In this document: piece by piece, positions 54,609-63,525 of the stretch | Layout of the letters: every line of letters starts with the position of its first letter | Numbering within the stretch: the stretch's first letter is position 1 | Source of the DNA: Armatimonadetes bacterium Uphvl-Ar1 | GTDB lineage: Bacteria; Armatimonadota; Fimbriimonadia; Fimbriimonadales; Fimbriimonadaceae | Assembly (NCBI GenBank): GCA_002162075.1 | Contig: CP021423.1 | Coordinates: forward strand, 682,001 to 746,000 | Reading direction: 5' to 3' | Length of the DNA: 64,000 bases | The notes under the pieces: model-generated | The model's database searches: none | Seen by the model: only the letters and a program-made list of their open reading frames with translations | What the model was told of the DNA's origin: nothing | Position numbers and translations under genes: made by a program

Positions 54609-55311
54609 CCAGACAAGCTTGGGTGATCTGCTTGGCTTCGGATCGAGCTTCCCGAATCGCTGATAGTTCTCGCTCGCTGAGTTTGGTTACGGGGCTTTTG
54701 AGGTAGAGAGGCCCCATAATGTCGCCAAAAGTGGGGCTATCCCAGAGGCCAAGGACGTGTCCAATTTCGTGAGCGGCGGTGTGCACCATGGCGTCTTTTG
54801 GCATGAGTCGTCCGGTGGGGGTTTGGGAACGAAGTTTGATATCGGCGGTGATGTTGCTGGTGAAGTTATTGTTGCCCCAGTCAAAGACTTGCCGTTGCCA
54901 AACAGCGAATCCGGCGATGTTTGTGCCCATGTTGCGGACTTCAGTTTGGAAGTTGATGCGGACGTTAGCTTTTCGTGATTCGACTTCAACGAAATGGACT
55001 TCACCGTTGAGAGCTTCGCTCCAGAGGGCGATGGCTTGATCGGCGGCGGCGCGGGCTTCGGCGCGTTGGGCATCGGGAATACCATCGGTGTTTATGGAGA
55101 ACTTGATATCTCCGTCAACAAGTACGGAGTTTGAATAGGCTATAGCGCGTTCATAATCGCCAGACATCATTGCGGTGTTGGCTGTCCGAAGCATTTCCCG
55201 AAGCTTGGGTTGAATGAGGTCGGGTTGGTTAGCTAGTCCAAACTGGGACGCGGTCGCCATGCCCGCGACAAGGAGGAGGGTCAATCCGGACAGGGATTTG
55301 AGGTTTTTCAT
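54592..55311 (-). CDS. Secreted matrixin-type metalloprotease
   Basis: A 239-residue secreted metzincin. The signal peptide covers residues 1-21 (ends near MATASQ). The zinc site HEIGHVLGLWD lies at residues 181-191, with Asp in place of the usual third histidine, and a Met-turn follows at DIMG (residue 199). It would act outside the cytoplasm on protein substrates. It overlaps the metallophosphoesterase start by 17 bp, so the two may be co-transcribed. Confidence 0.85.
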   Translation of the reverse strand: MKNLKSLSGLTLLLVAGMATASQFGLANQPDLIQPKLREMLRTANTAMMSGDYERAIAYSNSVLVDGDIKFSINTDGIPDAQRAEARAAADQAIALWSEALNGEVHFVEVESRKANVRINFQTEVRNMGTNIAGFAVWQRQVFDWGNNNFTSNITADIKLRSQTPTGRLMPKDAMVHTAAHEIGHVLGLWDSPTFGDIMGPLYLKSPVTKLSERELSAIREARSEAKQITQACLVAKTR

Positions 55312-55452
55312 AGTCAGCCCTTCGTGGGGTGCGACAGTTCACACCCTTCTCAGCAAGGGTGGTTTTCCAGGTTGATGTGGACAAAATTCCCGTGAGGCTT
55401 GCGGGGATGAGCTTTTTCCGGTGGGATTGCGGGGGTGGGGTACAAGGAGGTT

Positions 55453-56355
55453 GTGAGCGGGCCGAAATTGGTTGCGGTGATGGGGCCGACGGGGTCGGGG
55501 AAGAGTGCGGTTGCGGAGCGGCTTGCGGATAAATGGGGGGCGGTCTTGGTGAATGCGGACGCTTTTCAGGTTTATCAGGGTTTTGACATTGGCACAAATA
55601 AGCCGGAGAACCGTGAGAGATATGAGCTGATCGATATTTGTGAGGCTGAGGAACAGTTTGGGGTTGGGGAATGGCTTAGGAGAGTCGAGGGGATGCTGCA
55701 AACGGCTTGGGATGCTCAGCAGGACGTGATTGTTGTGGGGGGGACGGGGCTATATATTCGGGCGTTGTTTGAGGGGTATGCGGAGATGTCGGGGCCGCCT
55801 GATCCGGAGTTGAGACAAGAGTTGATGCGGCGAGAAGCGGAAGAGGGGCTTGGGAAGTTAGTTGAGCAGCTCGAGGCCGTTGATCCTGAGATGGCGGGGC
55901 GAGTTGATTTGCGCAATGGAGTGCGCGTGAGGCGAGCGCTGGAGAAGGTTTTGGGAGGAGGAGAACGGATTCAGATTGAGGTTCCTGACTTTCGTAAGTT
56001 CAAGTTTGGGCTTGATGTGGAAGTCGAGGCGTTGCGCCAACGGTTGGAGAAGCGACTTCTGGAGATGGTTGATGGGGGTTGGATTGAAGAAGTTCGGAAA
56101 TTGAATGATATAAACGTGAGCGAAAATGCCCCGGCGATGCGGGCTATCGGGTATCACAGTTGGAGATGTTACTTGTCGGGCGCAACGACGTTCGATGAGG
56201 CGTTCGCCGAGGTTTTGAAGTTGACGGTGCAATATGCAAAGCGTCAGCGGACTTGGATGCGGAGAGAACCGAATCTGAAGATGATTGCGCTGCAGTCTTG
56301 GGATGAAGCGGGGATAGAAGCGGCAGTTTCGGCGATCAGGACGTCAATTGATTAA
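55453..56355 (+). CDS. miaA: tRNA dimethylallyltransferase
   Basis: Adds a dimethylallyl group to A37 of tRNAs that read U-starting codons. About 300 residues: P-loop MGPTGSGKSAVAERLA, NADAFQVYQGFDIGTNKP (Asp/Gln substrate site), GGTGLYIRAL and RAIGYHSW at the C-terminal side. The start is uncertain: AGGAGG at 55442-55447 is close to GTG 55453, and GTG 55435 is also in frame. It is followed 15 bp later by hfq, as in many Proteobacteria. Confidence 0.95.
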   Translation: MSGPKLVAVMGPTGSGKSAVAERLADKWGAVLVNADAFQVYQGFDIGTNKPENRERYELIDICEAEEQFGVGEWLRRVEGMLQTAWDAQQDVIVVGGTGLYIRALFEGYAEMSGPPDPELRQELMRREAEEGLGKLVEQLEAVDPEMAGRVDLRNGVRVRRALEKVLGGGERIQIEVPDFRKFKFGLDVEVEALRQRLEKRLLEMVDGGWIEEVRKLNDINVSENAPAMRAIGYHSWRCYLSGATTFDEAFAEVLKLTVQYAKRQRTWMRREPNLKMIALQSWDEAGIEAAVSAIRTSID

Positions 56356-56370
56356 TACGAGAGCGACACA

Positions 56371-56625
56371 ATGGGCAAAGCAATCAATCTTCAAGACATG
56401 TTCTTGAATCAGGTTCGGAAGGAAGGGATTCAGGTCACGATTTATCTGATGGGGGGTGTTCAATTGCGGGGAAGCGTGAAGGGTTTTGATGCGTTTACGG
56501 TGCTTTTGGATTCACCGGGCAAGCCGACTCAATTGGTTTATAAGCATGCGATCACGAGCGTTGTTCCGAGTAAGCAAGTTGGACAGCGTGACGAAGAAGA
56601 TACTCCGGAAAAGTCCGAGGAGTAA
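56371..56625 (+). CDS. hfq: RNA chaperone Hfq
   Basis: An 84-residue Sm-like protein forming a hexamer that pairs small RNAs with mRNAs. Sm1 motif: [20 protein letters not shown]; Sm2: [12 protein letters not shown] with the conserved YKHAI. The C-terminal tail is short and acidic. It lies between miaA and dapF and is probably part of one operon. Its presence supports RNA-based control in this genome. Confidence 0.97.
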   Translation: MGKAINLQDMFLNQVRKEGIQVTIYLMGGVQLRGSVKGFDAFTVLLDSPGKPTQLVYKHAITSVVPSKQVGQRDEEDTPEKSEE

Positions 56626-56628
56626 CGT

Positions 56629-57440
56629 TTGATTTTTGAGAAGTGGCACGGAATTGGGAATGATTTCGTGCTGCTTGGCTCGGTTCCTGGTGATTTGGAT
56701 CGGGCGGGATTGGCAGATCTGGCGATTGCGGTCTGTCGGCGGACGTTTGGAATTGGGGCGGACGGATTACTTTTAGGCTTTGAAAGCGAGTTAGGGGATG
56801 CTCGCATGGTGATGCTGAATCCCGACGGATCTGAAGCGGAGATGTGTGGAAACGGGTTGAGGTGCTTTGCTCGTTGGTTTCATGAGCAAAGTGGGGGAAG
56901 TGGTCAGTATCAGATTGAGACTGGGGCAGGGGTGTTGTTTTGCCGGATTGAGGGTGATCTGGTCGCAGTGGAGATGGGTCGGGCAACGGTTTTGGGTGAT
57001 AGTTTTCCGACTTTTGTGGAATTAGGTGGACGACGATTTGAATCGAGATGTGTGAATATGGGAAATCCACACTTGGTAGTTTTTTTAGAAGAGGGGGAGG
57101 AAGTGCCGCTGGAGAAATGGGGGCCGGAGTTGGAGGTTCATCCAGCGTTTCCGGATCGGACTAACGTTCATTTTTTGAGCCAAGTTGGCAAAGGTGAGCT
57201 TCGCCAGTTAACTTGGGAGAGGGGGCAGGAGTGACTTTGGCGTGTGGAACAGGGGCTTGTGCTTGTGCGGTGGCGGCTCGAGATTTTGGGTGGGTCGGTG
57301 ACAGGAGTTTGATTCATTTGCCCGGGGGCGATTTGGAAATTGAACTGTCCGAGATGGAGGTCACGATGACGGGGGGGGCGGAGCGGACGTTTCGAGGGAA
57401 ATGGTTGGGGAAGCGTGGCTGCTGGCCAGATGAAGATTAG
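56629..57440 (+). CDS. dapF: Diaminopimelate epimerase (apparent frameshift)
   Basis: Interconverts LL- and meso-diaminopimelate for lysine and peptidoglycan. The TTG start lies 3 bp after hfq behind GAGGAG. First half: KWHGIGNDFVLL, then the catalytic cysteine in EMCGNGLRCFARW near residue 73. The frame ends at 57234, but adding one base to the G5 run at 57221-57225 continues into ERGAGVTLACGTGACACAVA, which carries the second catalytic cysteine, giving 270 residues. Its stop overlaps that of the convergent smpB. An essential enzyme, so an assembly error is likely. Confidence 0.94.
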
Positions 57441-57907
57441 CGGTCGCGATCAAGGTCGCGTTTTTCGTCTTTGGCTTTGATTGATTCTCGTTTGTCGTAA
57501 TTTTTCTTCCCTCGGGCGAGGGCGATTGCAACCTTGGCCTTGCCGTTTTTGAAATAGATTTTGAAGGGGACGAGAGCGAGTCCTTTTTGTTCAGATTTTT
57601 TTTGGAGTTGAAAGATTTCGGCGCGGTGCATGAGGAGTTTGCGCGATCTTCGGCGATCTGGTTGGAATGCGGCGGTGAATTCGTATGGTTCAATGTCGAG
57701 GTTGAAGATGAATAGTTCGTCTTCTTTGACTTGACAGTATGCGTCGGTAAGGTTTGCTCTCCCGTTGTAAATCGCTTTTACTTCGGATCCGACGAGGACG
57801 ATGCCCGCTTCAAATGTTTCTTCAAAATGGTAGTCGAAGGAGGCTTTGCGATTTTGGATTGTAGCGGGGCCCTTATTTTGTTCTTTTTTGGAATTTTTTG
57901 CCCCCAT
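57437..57907 (-). CDS. smpB: SsrA-binding protein
   Basis: A 156-residue protein that carries tmRNA to stalled ribosomes. Diagnostic segments are NRKASFDYHFEETFEAGIVL, GSEVKAIYNGRANLTDAY, the RKLLMHRAEI block and the C-terminal GKKNYDKRESIKAKDEKRD tail that enters the mRNA channel. It converges on dapF with a 3-bp overlap and is divergent from the FKBP lipoprotein. The tmRNA gene itself was not found in the window. Confidence 0.97.
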   Translation of the reverse strand: MGAKNSKKEQNKGPATIQNRKASFDYHFEETFEAGIVLVGSEVKAIYNGRANLTDAYCQVKEDELFIFNLDIEPYEFTAAFQPDRRRSRKLLMHRAEIFQLQKKSEQKGLALVPFKIYFKNGKAKVAIALARGKKNYDKRESIKAKDEKRDLDRDR

Positions 57908-57951
57908 GGGTCGTTGAGTTTACCGTGAAGTTAGAGAGGTACCATTTGGCG

Positions 57952-58734
57952 ATGCGTGCTTGGACGATTGGCTTGATTGGATTATTGGCTTTGACGGCGG
58001 TAGGTTGTCAAGGTAAAGAAGCAGTCAAATCGGAATTTGATACGGGCCTGAAAGAGCTGAAAAAGATCGATGAGAAGGTTGGGACGGGCCGAGAGGTAGC
58101 TGTCGGTGACACAGCTTATGTTTTGTATCGCGGCACGTTGCTCAAGAATGGGAGTCAATTTGATGCGAATATGGACGATCCAACGGCCGGTCCTCCACTT
58201 TCATTTACGGCTGGCCCAACGGGAAATGTTATCAAGGGGTGGCAAGATGGGATCGTTGGCATGAAGGAAGGCGGACGACGGATATTGGAGATTCCCTATG
58301 CCCATGGGTACGGTGCAGCCGGTAACGGAGAGAAGATTCCACCTAATGCAGATTTGAAATTTGAGCTTGAGTTGCTTTATGTCTTGAAGGAAAGCGAGCG
58401 CGGGGTTTATGATGTGAGCGATCAGAAAGTGGGAACCGGAGCAGAGGTCAAGGAAGGTGACACGGTTACGATTGAATATAAAGGGACGTATTTGAGCGGC
58501 AAAGTCTTTGACGATTCCCGTGAGCGAGGGGAGCCTCTTGTCTTCAAGGTTGAAGATACTCCGGAAGCGATGCCAGGATTGATCGTTGGTATTCAAGGCA
58601 TGAAAGTTGGCGGCAAGCGTACGTTGGTGATTCCCCCAGACCTTGCTTTTGGATTGGCAGGGACGGAGAGTGTTCAGGGCAATCAGCCCATTAAGATCGA
58701 GATTGACCTGATTAAGGTCAACGGGAAGAGCTAA
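57952..58734 (+). CDS. Lipoprotein with two FKBP-type PPIase domains
   Basis: A 260-residue exported protein. The lipobox LTAVGC places the lipidated cysteine at residue 19. The first FKBP domain (about residues 40-150) has VLYRGTLLKNGSQFD, WQDGIVGMKEGGRRILEIP and AHGYGA; the second (about 160-260) has VTIEYKGTYLSGKVFDDS, GLIVGIQGMKVGGKRTLVIPP and LAFG. The ATG at 57952 is chosen because it begins the signal peptide; AGAGG lies upstream. It should assist folding of envelope proteins. Confidence 0.92.
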   Translation: MRAWTIGLIGLLALTAVGCQGKEAVKSEFDTGLKELKKIDEKVGTGREVAVGDTAYVLYRGTLLKNGSQFDANMDDPTAGPPLSFTAGPTGNVIKGWQDGIVGMKEGGRRILEIPYAHGYGAAGNGEKIPPNADLKFELELLYVLKESERGVYDVSDQKVGTGAEVKEGDTVTIEYKGTYLSGKVFDDSRERGEPLVFKVEDTPEAMPGLIVGIQGMKVGGKRTLVIPPDLAFGLAGTESVQGNQPIKIEIDLIKVNGKS

Positions 58735-58741
58735 GGAGTCG

Positions 58742-59449
58742 TTGAAGAAAGTGATGAATTTGCGCAGAAGAATTATGATGATGTCTGGCCTGTTGTTGGT
58801 CGGAGGAGTTGTATTGGTTGGGTCACCCGCATCGGAAGCCCAAGTGACCAAGTCAGGTTCCAAGTACCAGCTTAGGATGAAGTGGTCGAAGGGAGCGAAG
58901 CTTGGTTACAACCTGGAAATGAAACAAGTTGGAGGGAGTTCGGCTCCGATGAAGATGGGTATTGACTATGTCGTTTCTTCGGTTAAAGGCAATTCTGGTG
59001 TTGTTGATGTGACGGTTAAAGGGATGGGCCAAGAGCCACAGAAGGAAAAACTTACGATTGATAACCGGGGACGTTCCATAGGAGGCAGTACGAGTGGCTT
59101 TGGCAACATTTTGGAGTTTCCACAAGAAGCGGTTTCGATCGGCGGTACCTGGAAGACTAAGGCGAACCTGCCGGGAATGGGTGGCGGTTCGATGGCGGGC
59201 ACGGCAACAAACACGTTGAAAGGATTCAGGACGGAAGGGGGCAAGCAGTACGCTCACGTCGTAACCGATTTGAAAACAACCGGCGGTGGGGTTACCGGGG
59301 CGGGGACAACAAATACTTTAATTTCAATGTCGGATGGACACATTTTCCGGTCTTCAATGAACCTGAAAATGTCGGTTTCGATGAAGGACAGCAACGGGAA
59401 GCCGGTTAATCAGTCGGTTAACATGGCGATCACAATGACGCGCAAATGA
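58742..59449 (+). CDS. Exported protein of unknown function
   Basis: About 235 residues (or 231 from ATG 58754) with a basic start and hydrophobic signal segment (MMMSGLLLVGGVVLVG, cleavage near SEAQ). The mature part is glycine- and methionine-rich and beta-like: GYNLEMKQVGG, VVDVTVKGMGQEP, ISMSDGHIFRSSMNLKMSV, in the style of DUF6263-like proteins, though I cannot confirm the family. It follows the FKBP gene by 7 bp and overlaps the next start (ATGA). Confidence 0.65.
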   Translation: MKKVMNLRRRIMMMSGLLLVGGVVLVGSPASEAQVTKSGSKYQLRMKWSKGAKLGYNLEMKQVGGSSAPMKMGIDYVVSSVKGNSGVVDVTVKGMGQEPQKEKLTIDNRGRSIGGSTSGFGNILEFPQEAVSIGGTWKTKANLPGMGGGSMAGTATNTLKGFRTEGGKQYAHVVTDLKTTGGGVTGAGTTNTLISMSDGHIFRSSMNLKMSVSMKDSNGKPVNQSVNMAITMTRK

Positions 59450-60183
59450 GTTGGTTGGTTCGCCCTTCTATGGATGCAGAGTTCAATCGTTTGATTGAAG
59501 CCCACTCTGAGTTTGAAATGAAGGGCGAACCTGTTGAATCAGTTATCTTTGAAAAGGGTGATTGGAATCGGAAGCTAGTCGCGGGGCAACCGGGCAAGGA
59601 AGCGATTAATGGATCGCTGTATGGTTTGGTTGAGTTGGCGGATAACAACCCCTTGGTTTGTGCAGATTTTTTTAGTGTTCCGGGGCCAGTTGCTACGCTG
59701 GGTTTGATTGGATTGGGCCCGCTGGTGAGAGCGGGTTTAGTGCTGGATGATCCAGTTGTTCAGATTTCATTTGACCGTGATGCAATTGACTTGGCAGCGG
59801 GATTGCAGGAAATGGGTTGGCGGGGCGACGTCGTTTTACATGTTGATGTGCAAGAAGGACTTGGTTCAGTCCTCGCCGCGGTTTGTATGGCAGAGATTGC
59901 GGTCATGGACGATTATTCCGAGCTTGATGAGTTGTTCCATGAAGCTTACGGTCGATCATTTTTTGTTCGAGAAGCAGATGCTTTGCTTTGGGATGCGGAG
60001 CAGGTGCGCGGGAAGGATCATGCTTGTTACACCCTGCGGGTAAGTCCGTTTGAAGATCGGGCACTTGTGACGGTTTTGGTCATGGCGGATCGAGATGGGA
60101 AGTGTGGTGCTGCCCAACTGGTTCATGCCATGAATGTGATGTGTGGCTTTGAGGAAAGTTTGGGTTTGGATGTCCCTGCTTAA
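59446..60183 (+). CDS. ArgC-like protein lacking the catalytic cysteine
   Basis: A 245-residue protein that follows the C-terminal part of N-acetyl-gamma-glutamyl-phosphate reductase: SLYGLVELAD (ArgC: YGLPEL), VPGPVATLGLIGLGPLVRAG where ArgC has a PGCYPT segment, and near the end ADRDGKCGAAQLVHAMNVMC followed by GFEESLGL (ArgC: DNLVKGAAGQAVQ..N..FG). The catalytic cysteine is replaced by Pro in PGP, and the N-terminal NADP-binding Rossmann part is largely missing. It probably has a non-reductase role. It is coupled to the upstream exported protein by ATGA overlap. Confidence 0.65.
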   Translation: MSWLVRPSMDAEFNRLIEAHSEFEMKGEPVESVIFEKGDWNRKLVAGQPGKEAINGSLYGLVELADNNPLVCADFFSVPGPVATLGLIGLGPLVRAGLVLDDPVVQISFDRDAIDLAAGLQEMGWRGDVVLHVDVQEGLGSVLAAVCMAEIAVMDDYSELDELFHEAYGRSFFVREADALLWDAEQVRGKDHACYTLRVSPFEDRALVTVLVMADRDGKCGAAQLVHAMNVMCGFEESLGLDVPA

Positions 60184-61208
60184 GTCCTCGGATTTGGAGT
60201 GCGCTCTTGGGGATGAGCGTGCAGGATGACGGGATGATTGAGCCGAAAGAGTTTTGTCTGATAGTTGATCTCAGTTGCCTCGCCCTGGGCAGTTTTTAGT
60301 CCAGTTATCCGGACCGAATAAGTGGTGTTGGGTGCGTAGTTGATGCCAGTCGGTCGGAATGTAAATGCGGGGCCGTTTCCAAATTTCCTGCCGCAAAAGT
60401 TTGCGAAGAAATCGGTATCTGTTCGCTTGTTCCGGTTGTCATCCGGATGGAATATCCATATTTTATTGGTTGAATGGTCTTTGAGTTCGATGGTGATCAG
60501 ATCTGGGTTGGGTTTTGCAAAGTTCTTGGGATTGAGGCTGACCGACCAGGGAATGGACGGTGGGCAGAATTCGATGGGAAAAGCTTCGGGGGCGGGCCAG
60601 GCAACGAAGGGCGGATTCTTTGCGTTGAGCGCCGACTGGTCAGAGGCCATGATTGCGCCGTATGAAGTAGGGACTTGGCCGGATTGCACAAATCCGTAGC
60701 CGATTTTTTGGAGGCGGGGATTGAGGAACCATCGTCGGTGGCCGACGTTCCATACATTTGCTTTGTCGTCGACCATTTGAAGATGGATCATTTCGACCAG
60801 ATTGGTTCGGCGGCCCGACAGTCGGGTGATGTTGCTTTGGACGGTGCCTTGGCTTGCGGTCGCGTAATCATCAATATGAAAATTGGATGGCATTGGCAAT
60901 CTGTGTCCGACGGAGTTATTTGATTGGAGAAGGTGGGCTCCCCATTGGGCTTTGAAACTAAGGTTGTCTTCGATTGTCAAGTTTGAATCCAATTGAGCGG
61001 TGATTCGTACAAATTTGAGGAAATTGTGGGCATCCTTGACGAAGTCTTGGTTGAGTTCTCCGGGTTGTCGAAGAGCGATGTTCGGATTTGTTAGGAATGG
61101 TGAAGTTCTGTGAACGGGCTTGAGCTCGGCCCAGGCAGCTTGTAGAAGAGCCTCTTGGTTCGATGTTGTGCGGTTGATGAGGGAAGCAGCAAGGGCGGTT
61201 GTAATCAT
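60180..61208 (-). CDS. CAP-domain (SCP-like) protein
   Basis: About 342 residues. The N-terminal hydrophobic segment may be a weak signal peptide. The FLKFVRITAQLDSNLTIEDN helix, KAQWGAHLLQSNNSVGHRLP with its histidine, and NVWNVGHRRWFLNPRLQKIG with a second histidine match the CAP fold, as seen in secreted bacterial SCP-like proteins. The C-terminal part is a beta domain. The biochemical role is unknown. The gene lies tail-to-tail with the ArgC-like gene (4-bp overlap). Confidence 0.72.
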   Translation of the reverse strand: MITTALAASLINRTTSNQEALLQAAWAELKPVHRTSPFLTNPNIALRQPGELNQDFVKDAHNFLKFVRITAQLDSNLTIEDNLSFKAQWGAHLLQSNNSVGHRLPMPSNFHIDDYATASQGTVQSNITRLSGRRTNLVEMIHLQMVDDKANVWNVGHRRWFLNPRLQKIGYGFVQSGQVPTSYGAIMASDQSALNAKNPPFVAWPAPEAFPIEFCPPSIPWSVSLNPKNFAKPNPDLITIELKDHSTNKIWIFHPDDNRNKRTDTDFFANFCGRKFGNGPAFTFRPTGINYAPNTTYSVRITGLKTAQGEATEINYQTKLFRLNHPVILHAHPQERTPNPRT

Positions 61209-61344
61209 TTTGAGCCACGGACAGTGGTCGTTTCCCCTGTCTAAATATTACGGGACAATGAGGTTAAGAAAAGAGACAAGAACTTGCGCAAATTATGTAT
61301 TTTTGCTAGTGAACGATTGATGATCGGGGATGCGTCAGGCAGTT

Positions 61345-61492
61345 AGCAGAGCCGAATTTCCGGGGCATCCCTCTTCCCCAAAAAGACCATCTGGAGATTC
61401 ATTGTCGAGTCGTCGATAGGGATTGGCGTTGGTGTCACTTCCGTTGCGACGAAGCGTGGGACGACGCGAGAGGCGACGATGCAGGCTCTGCT
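61345..61492. repeat. Widely spaced inverted repeat in a non-coding stretch
   Basis: The gap 61209-61496 holds no gene. AGCAGAGCC (61345-61353) is the exact complement of GGCTCTGCT (61484-61492). A second pair, GGGATGC (61327-61333) and GCATCCC (61365-61371), overlaps it. Purpose unknown; they may shape the 3' end of the downstream minus-strand transcript. Confidence 0.35.
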
Positions 61493-61496
61493 TTTC

Positions 61497-62834
61497 CTAT
61501 TCTGTGATTGTAATTTCGATTGATGATGAGGTGTCGCGGGTAGTGGCGGTGACAGTGGCTTTTCCAGGTTTTAGTGGGTGAAGAGTTCCAGATTGATCGA
61601 TCCAAGCATCGCCTTGGGCTGTCCATATGATTGGTGAAATGTTTGCGGAGAGGGTGAGAGTTTGTTTGGTTGAGATGGTGGACTCGGGGGAAGTGACGGT
61701 GAGATTTTTCTGACTCTGAGATGGGTTGGCCGGAATATTGAACGTGACGGCGTTGGCGATTGCACGTTCGGATCCAGCACTGGGTTTGTTGAGGACGGTT
61801 TGGAAAAAGTTGATTGAACTACTTCCACCTCCGTCAAGGTTCATTGCTTGGGTACATCCCCAGTCTCGAAGCTTTGTGGCGAGGTCATTGAGCTTGATTC
61901 CCACACTTTGCGGCTGGCGGCCGTCCACGACGACGAGCCAAATTTTGCCGTCCGTGGTTGACCCGATTGCCGAGCGGGGGTGTTTGGTTTCGGCGAATGA
62001 ATCGGTGGTTGGAAAGGATTGAGGGTTTCCATTGACGACGAGGTCGGGGCCACCTCCGATGACGTTGGTCATTTTGTTGGGATCAAGTCCGGCGATGTTT
62101 ACCTTGATGCTGACTAGATCACCGATTTGCGGTTTGGTGAGGTTCTCGAATCTTGCCGTCGGCATCGTGAGCACCCATTCACCGTTTGGGATTTGGGCCT
62201 TTGATTGGGTGGATTTTATTGACTTTATTGTTAGTCGGAATTCGCGGTTTGTGGTGAGTTGTGCTTCTGGGGCTTGGAGATAGATCGCGGTTTGCGGTGT
62301 GGTGGCGTAGAAGTGGGCGGCGTCATTGGTGTGAAGAATGACTTCTGAATCATCGCTGCGGGCATTGATGTCGTCGATGGGGATGATTTGAGTCCCGATG
62401 GTTGCGGACGCTTCCCAGTCGAGGTCGAGGAGGGACAGAAGGGAGTTGCTATCCCAGCCGATTGCGTCTGCTCGACCACCCTTTGTTGGTCGGCTGAGGA
62501 GTTTGCCTAGATGGATCATGGCTCCGGATGGGTCGCCGCCGGGATCGTCGCCCCATTGAAAGAAATCGGCATTGATGCCACCGCTGGCTTTGGTTTGTTC
62601 AATGATTTTCGACAAGGTTGTTCGCCCGTTGAACGGAGACTCATCGTAGACCGTGCCTCCCGCTAAAGCGACATTGAGTTGAACAGTTTTGGGATCGAGC
62701 AGGAGACCGTAGGAGTTAGTGTTTTCCGCGGTGTTGCGTTCCATGCGGAATGTGACTTCGGGAGTGATGGGGACATCCCAAATTTGGATAGGATTCTGAA
62801 GGGCAACAGAGAGGGCGAGGGTTGCGACGAACAT
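61497..62834 (-). CDS. Secreted phosphodiester glycosidase-family protein with Ig-like tail
   Basis: A 445-residue exported protein (signal peptide residues 1-14). It has the NAGPA/DUF2233 domain: GGINADFFQWGDDP, GGPDLVVNGNP, HPRSAIGSTTDGKIWLVVVDGR and AMNLDGGGSSSI near residue 340, which holds the metal-binding Asp. Related enzymes remove N-acetylglucosamine attached through phosphodiesters. The last 85 residues form a bacterial Ig-like (BIG2-type) module. Substrate unknown; a wall or surface glycan is likely. Confidence 0.88.
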   Translation of the reverse strand: MFVATLALSVALQNPIQIWDVPITPEVTFRMERNTAENTNSYGLLLDPKTVQLNVALAGGTVYDESPFNGRTTLSKIIEQTKASGGINADFFQWGDDPGGDPSGAMIHLGKLLSRPTKGGRADAIGWDSNSLLSLLDLDWEASATIGTQIIPIDDINARSDDSEVILHTNDAAHFYATTPQTAIYLQAPEAQLTTNREFRLTIKSIKSTQSKAQIPNGEWVLTMPTARFENLTKPQIGDLVSIKVNIAGLDPNKMTNVIGGGPDLVVNGNPQSFPTTDSFAETKHPRSAIGSTTDGKIWLVVVDGRQPQSVGIKLNDLATKLRDWGCTQAMNLDGGGSSSINFFQTVLNKPSAGSERAIANAVTFNIPANPSQSQKNLTVTSPESTISTKQTLTLSANISPIIWTAQGDAWIDQSGTLHPLKPGKATVTATTRDTSSSIEITITE

Positions 62835-62881
62835 CGCCTACATTGTGAACCGTTATGCAATGAGATTCCGTTAACAGTTGA

Positions 62882-63487
62882 TTAGTTTGCGGGATTGTCG
62901 CGACGGTTGACGAATTCGGCGTACCAGGAATTCCAATCGTTACGCCGGAAGATTTTTTGCTGGTTCTTGTTGCTCTTTGTAAGACGGGCGGTGAGAGCTT
63001 GAAATTGCTCAAGGTCTTCCATGACTACTCCTTCGTGGGAGGCTGCGTTGTGGACGACCCATTGGCGGTTGTCATGCCAGACAACGACCCCTGTGTGCCC
63101 GCGCCATTCGTTATCATGATTTTTGTACCGGTAGACGAGGATGTCGCCGGTCTTGATGGTTTTTTCGGGGTTGAATCCTACTTCCCGCATGAATTTATCG
63201 CTCATCAGGGTTTCAGTGGTTGGCCGGAATGGAACAGGATTTCCGGTAGCGAGGATGTAGTCCATCACAAGGATGCTGCAATCATTGGTGCCCCAGATGT
63301 ACTCATTGCCTTTGCTCTGATACTGTCGATAGGCGACTTGGATTTCGGGCTGACGGCGCAAGACTTCGGCAGGGATTTTTTTGACGAGAAGGACTTTGGG
63401 AAAAAGGGCAGGATAGAGCAGAACTGCGCCGACAGTAGCACCAATGAGGCCAGTTGTGATGGCGATTGCTTTGACCCTGCGACTCAT
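62882..63487 (-). CDS. NlpC/P60- or CHAP-like cysteine peptidase family protein
   Basis: A 201-residue protein with a single N-terminal membrane anchor or signal (residues 8-32). GTNDCSILVMDYILATG carries the candidate catalytic cysteine near residue 69, and the TGDILVYRYKN and GHTGVVVWHDNRQWVVHNAA segments hold the histidine. It could cleave peptidoglycan peptides or be a catalytically inactive relative. It starts 38 bp before the reconstructed accA stop on the same strand. Confidence 0.72.
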   Translation of the reverse strand: MSRRVKAIAITTGLIGATVGAVLLYPALFPKVLLVKKIPAEVLRRQPEIQVAYRQYQSKGNEYIWGTNDCSILVMDYILATGNPVPFRPTTETLMSDKFMREVGFNPEKTIKTGDILVYRYKNHDNEWRGHTGVVVWHDNRQWVVHNAASHEGVVMEDLEQFQALTARLTKSNKNQQKIFRRNDWNSWYAEFVNRRDNPAN

Positions 63488-63525
63488 ATTAGTTGCTACT
63501 GGGACGTTTTTGATTGGGTTTCAGT

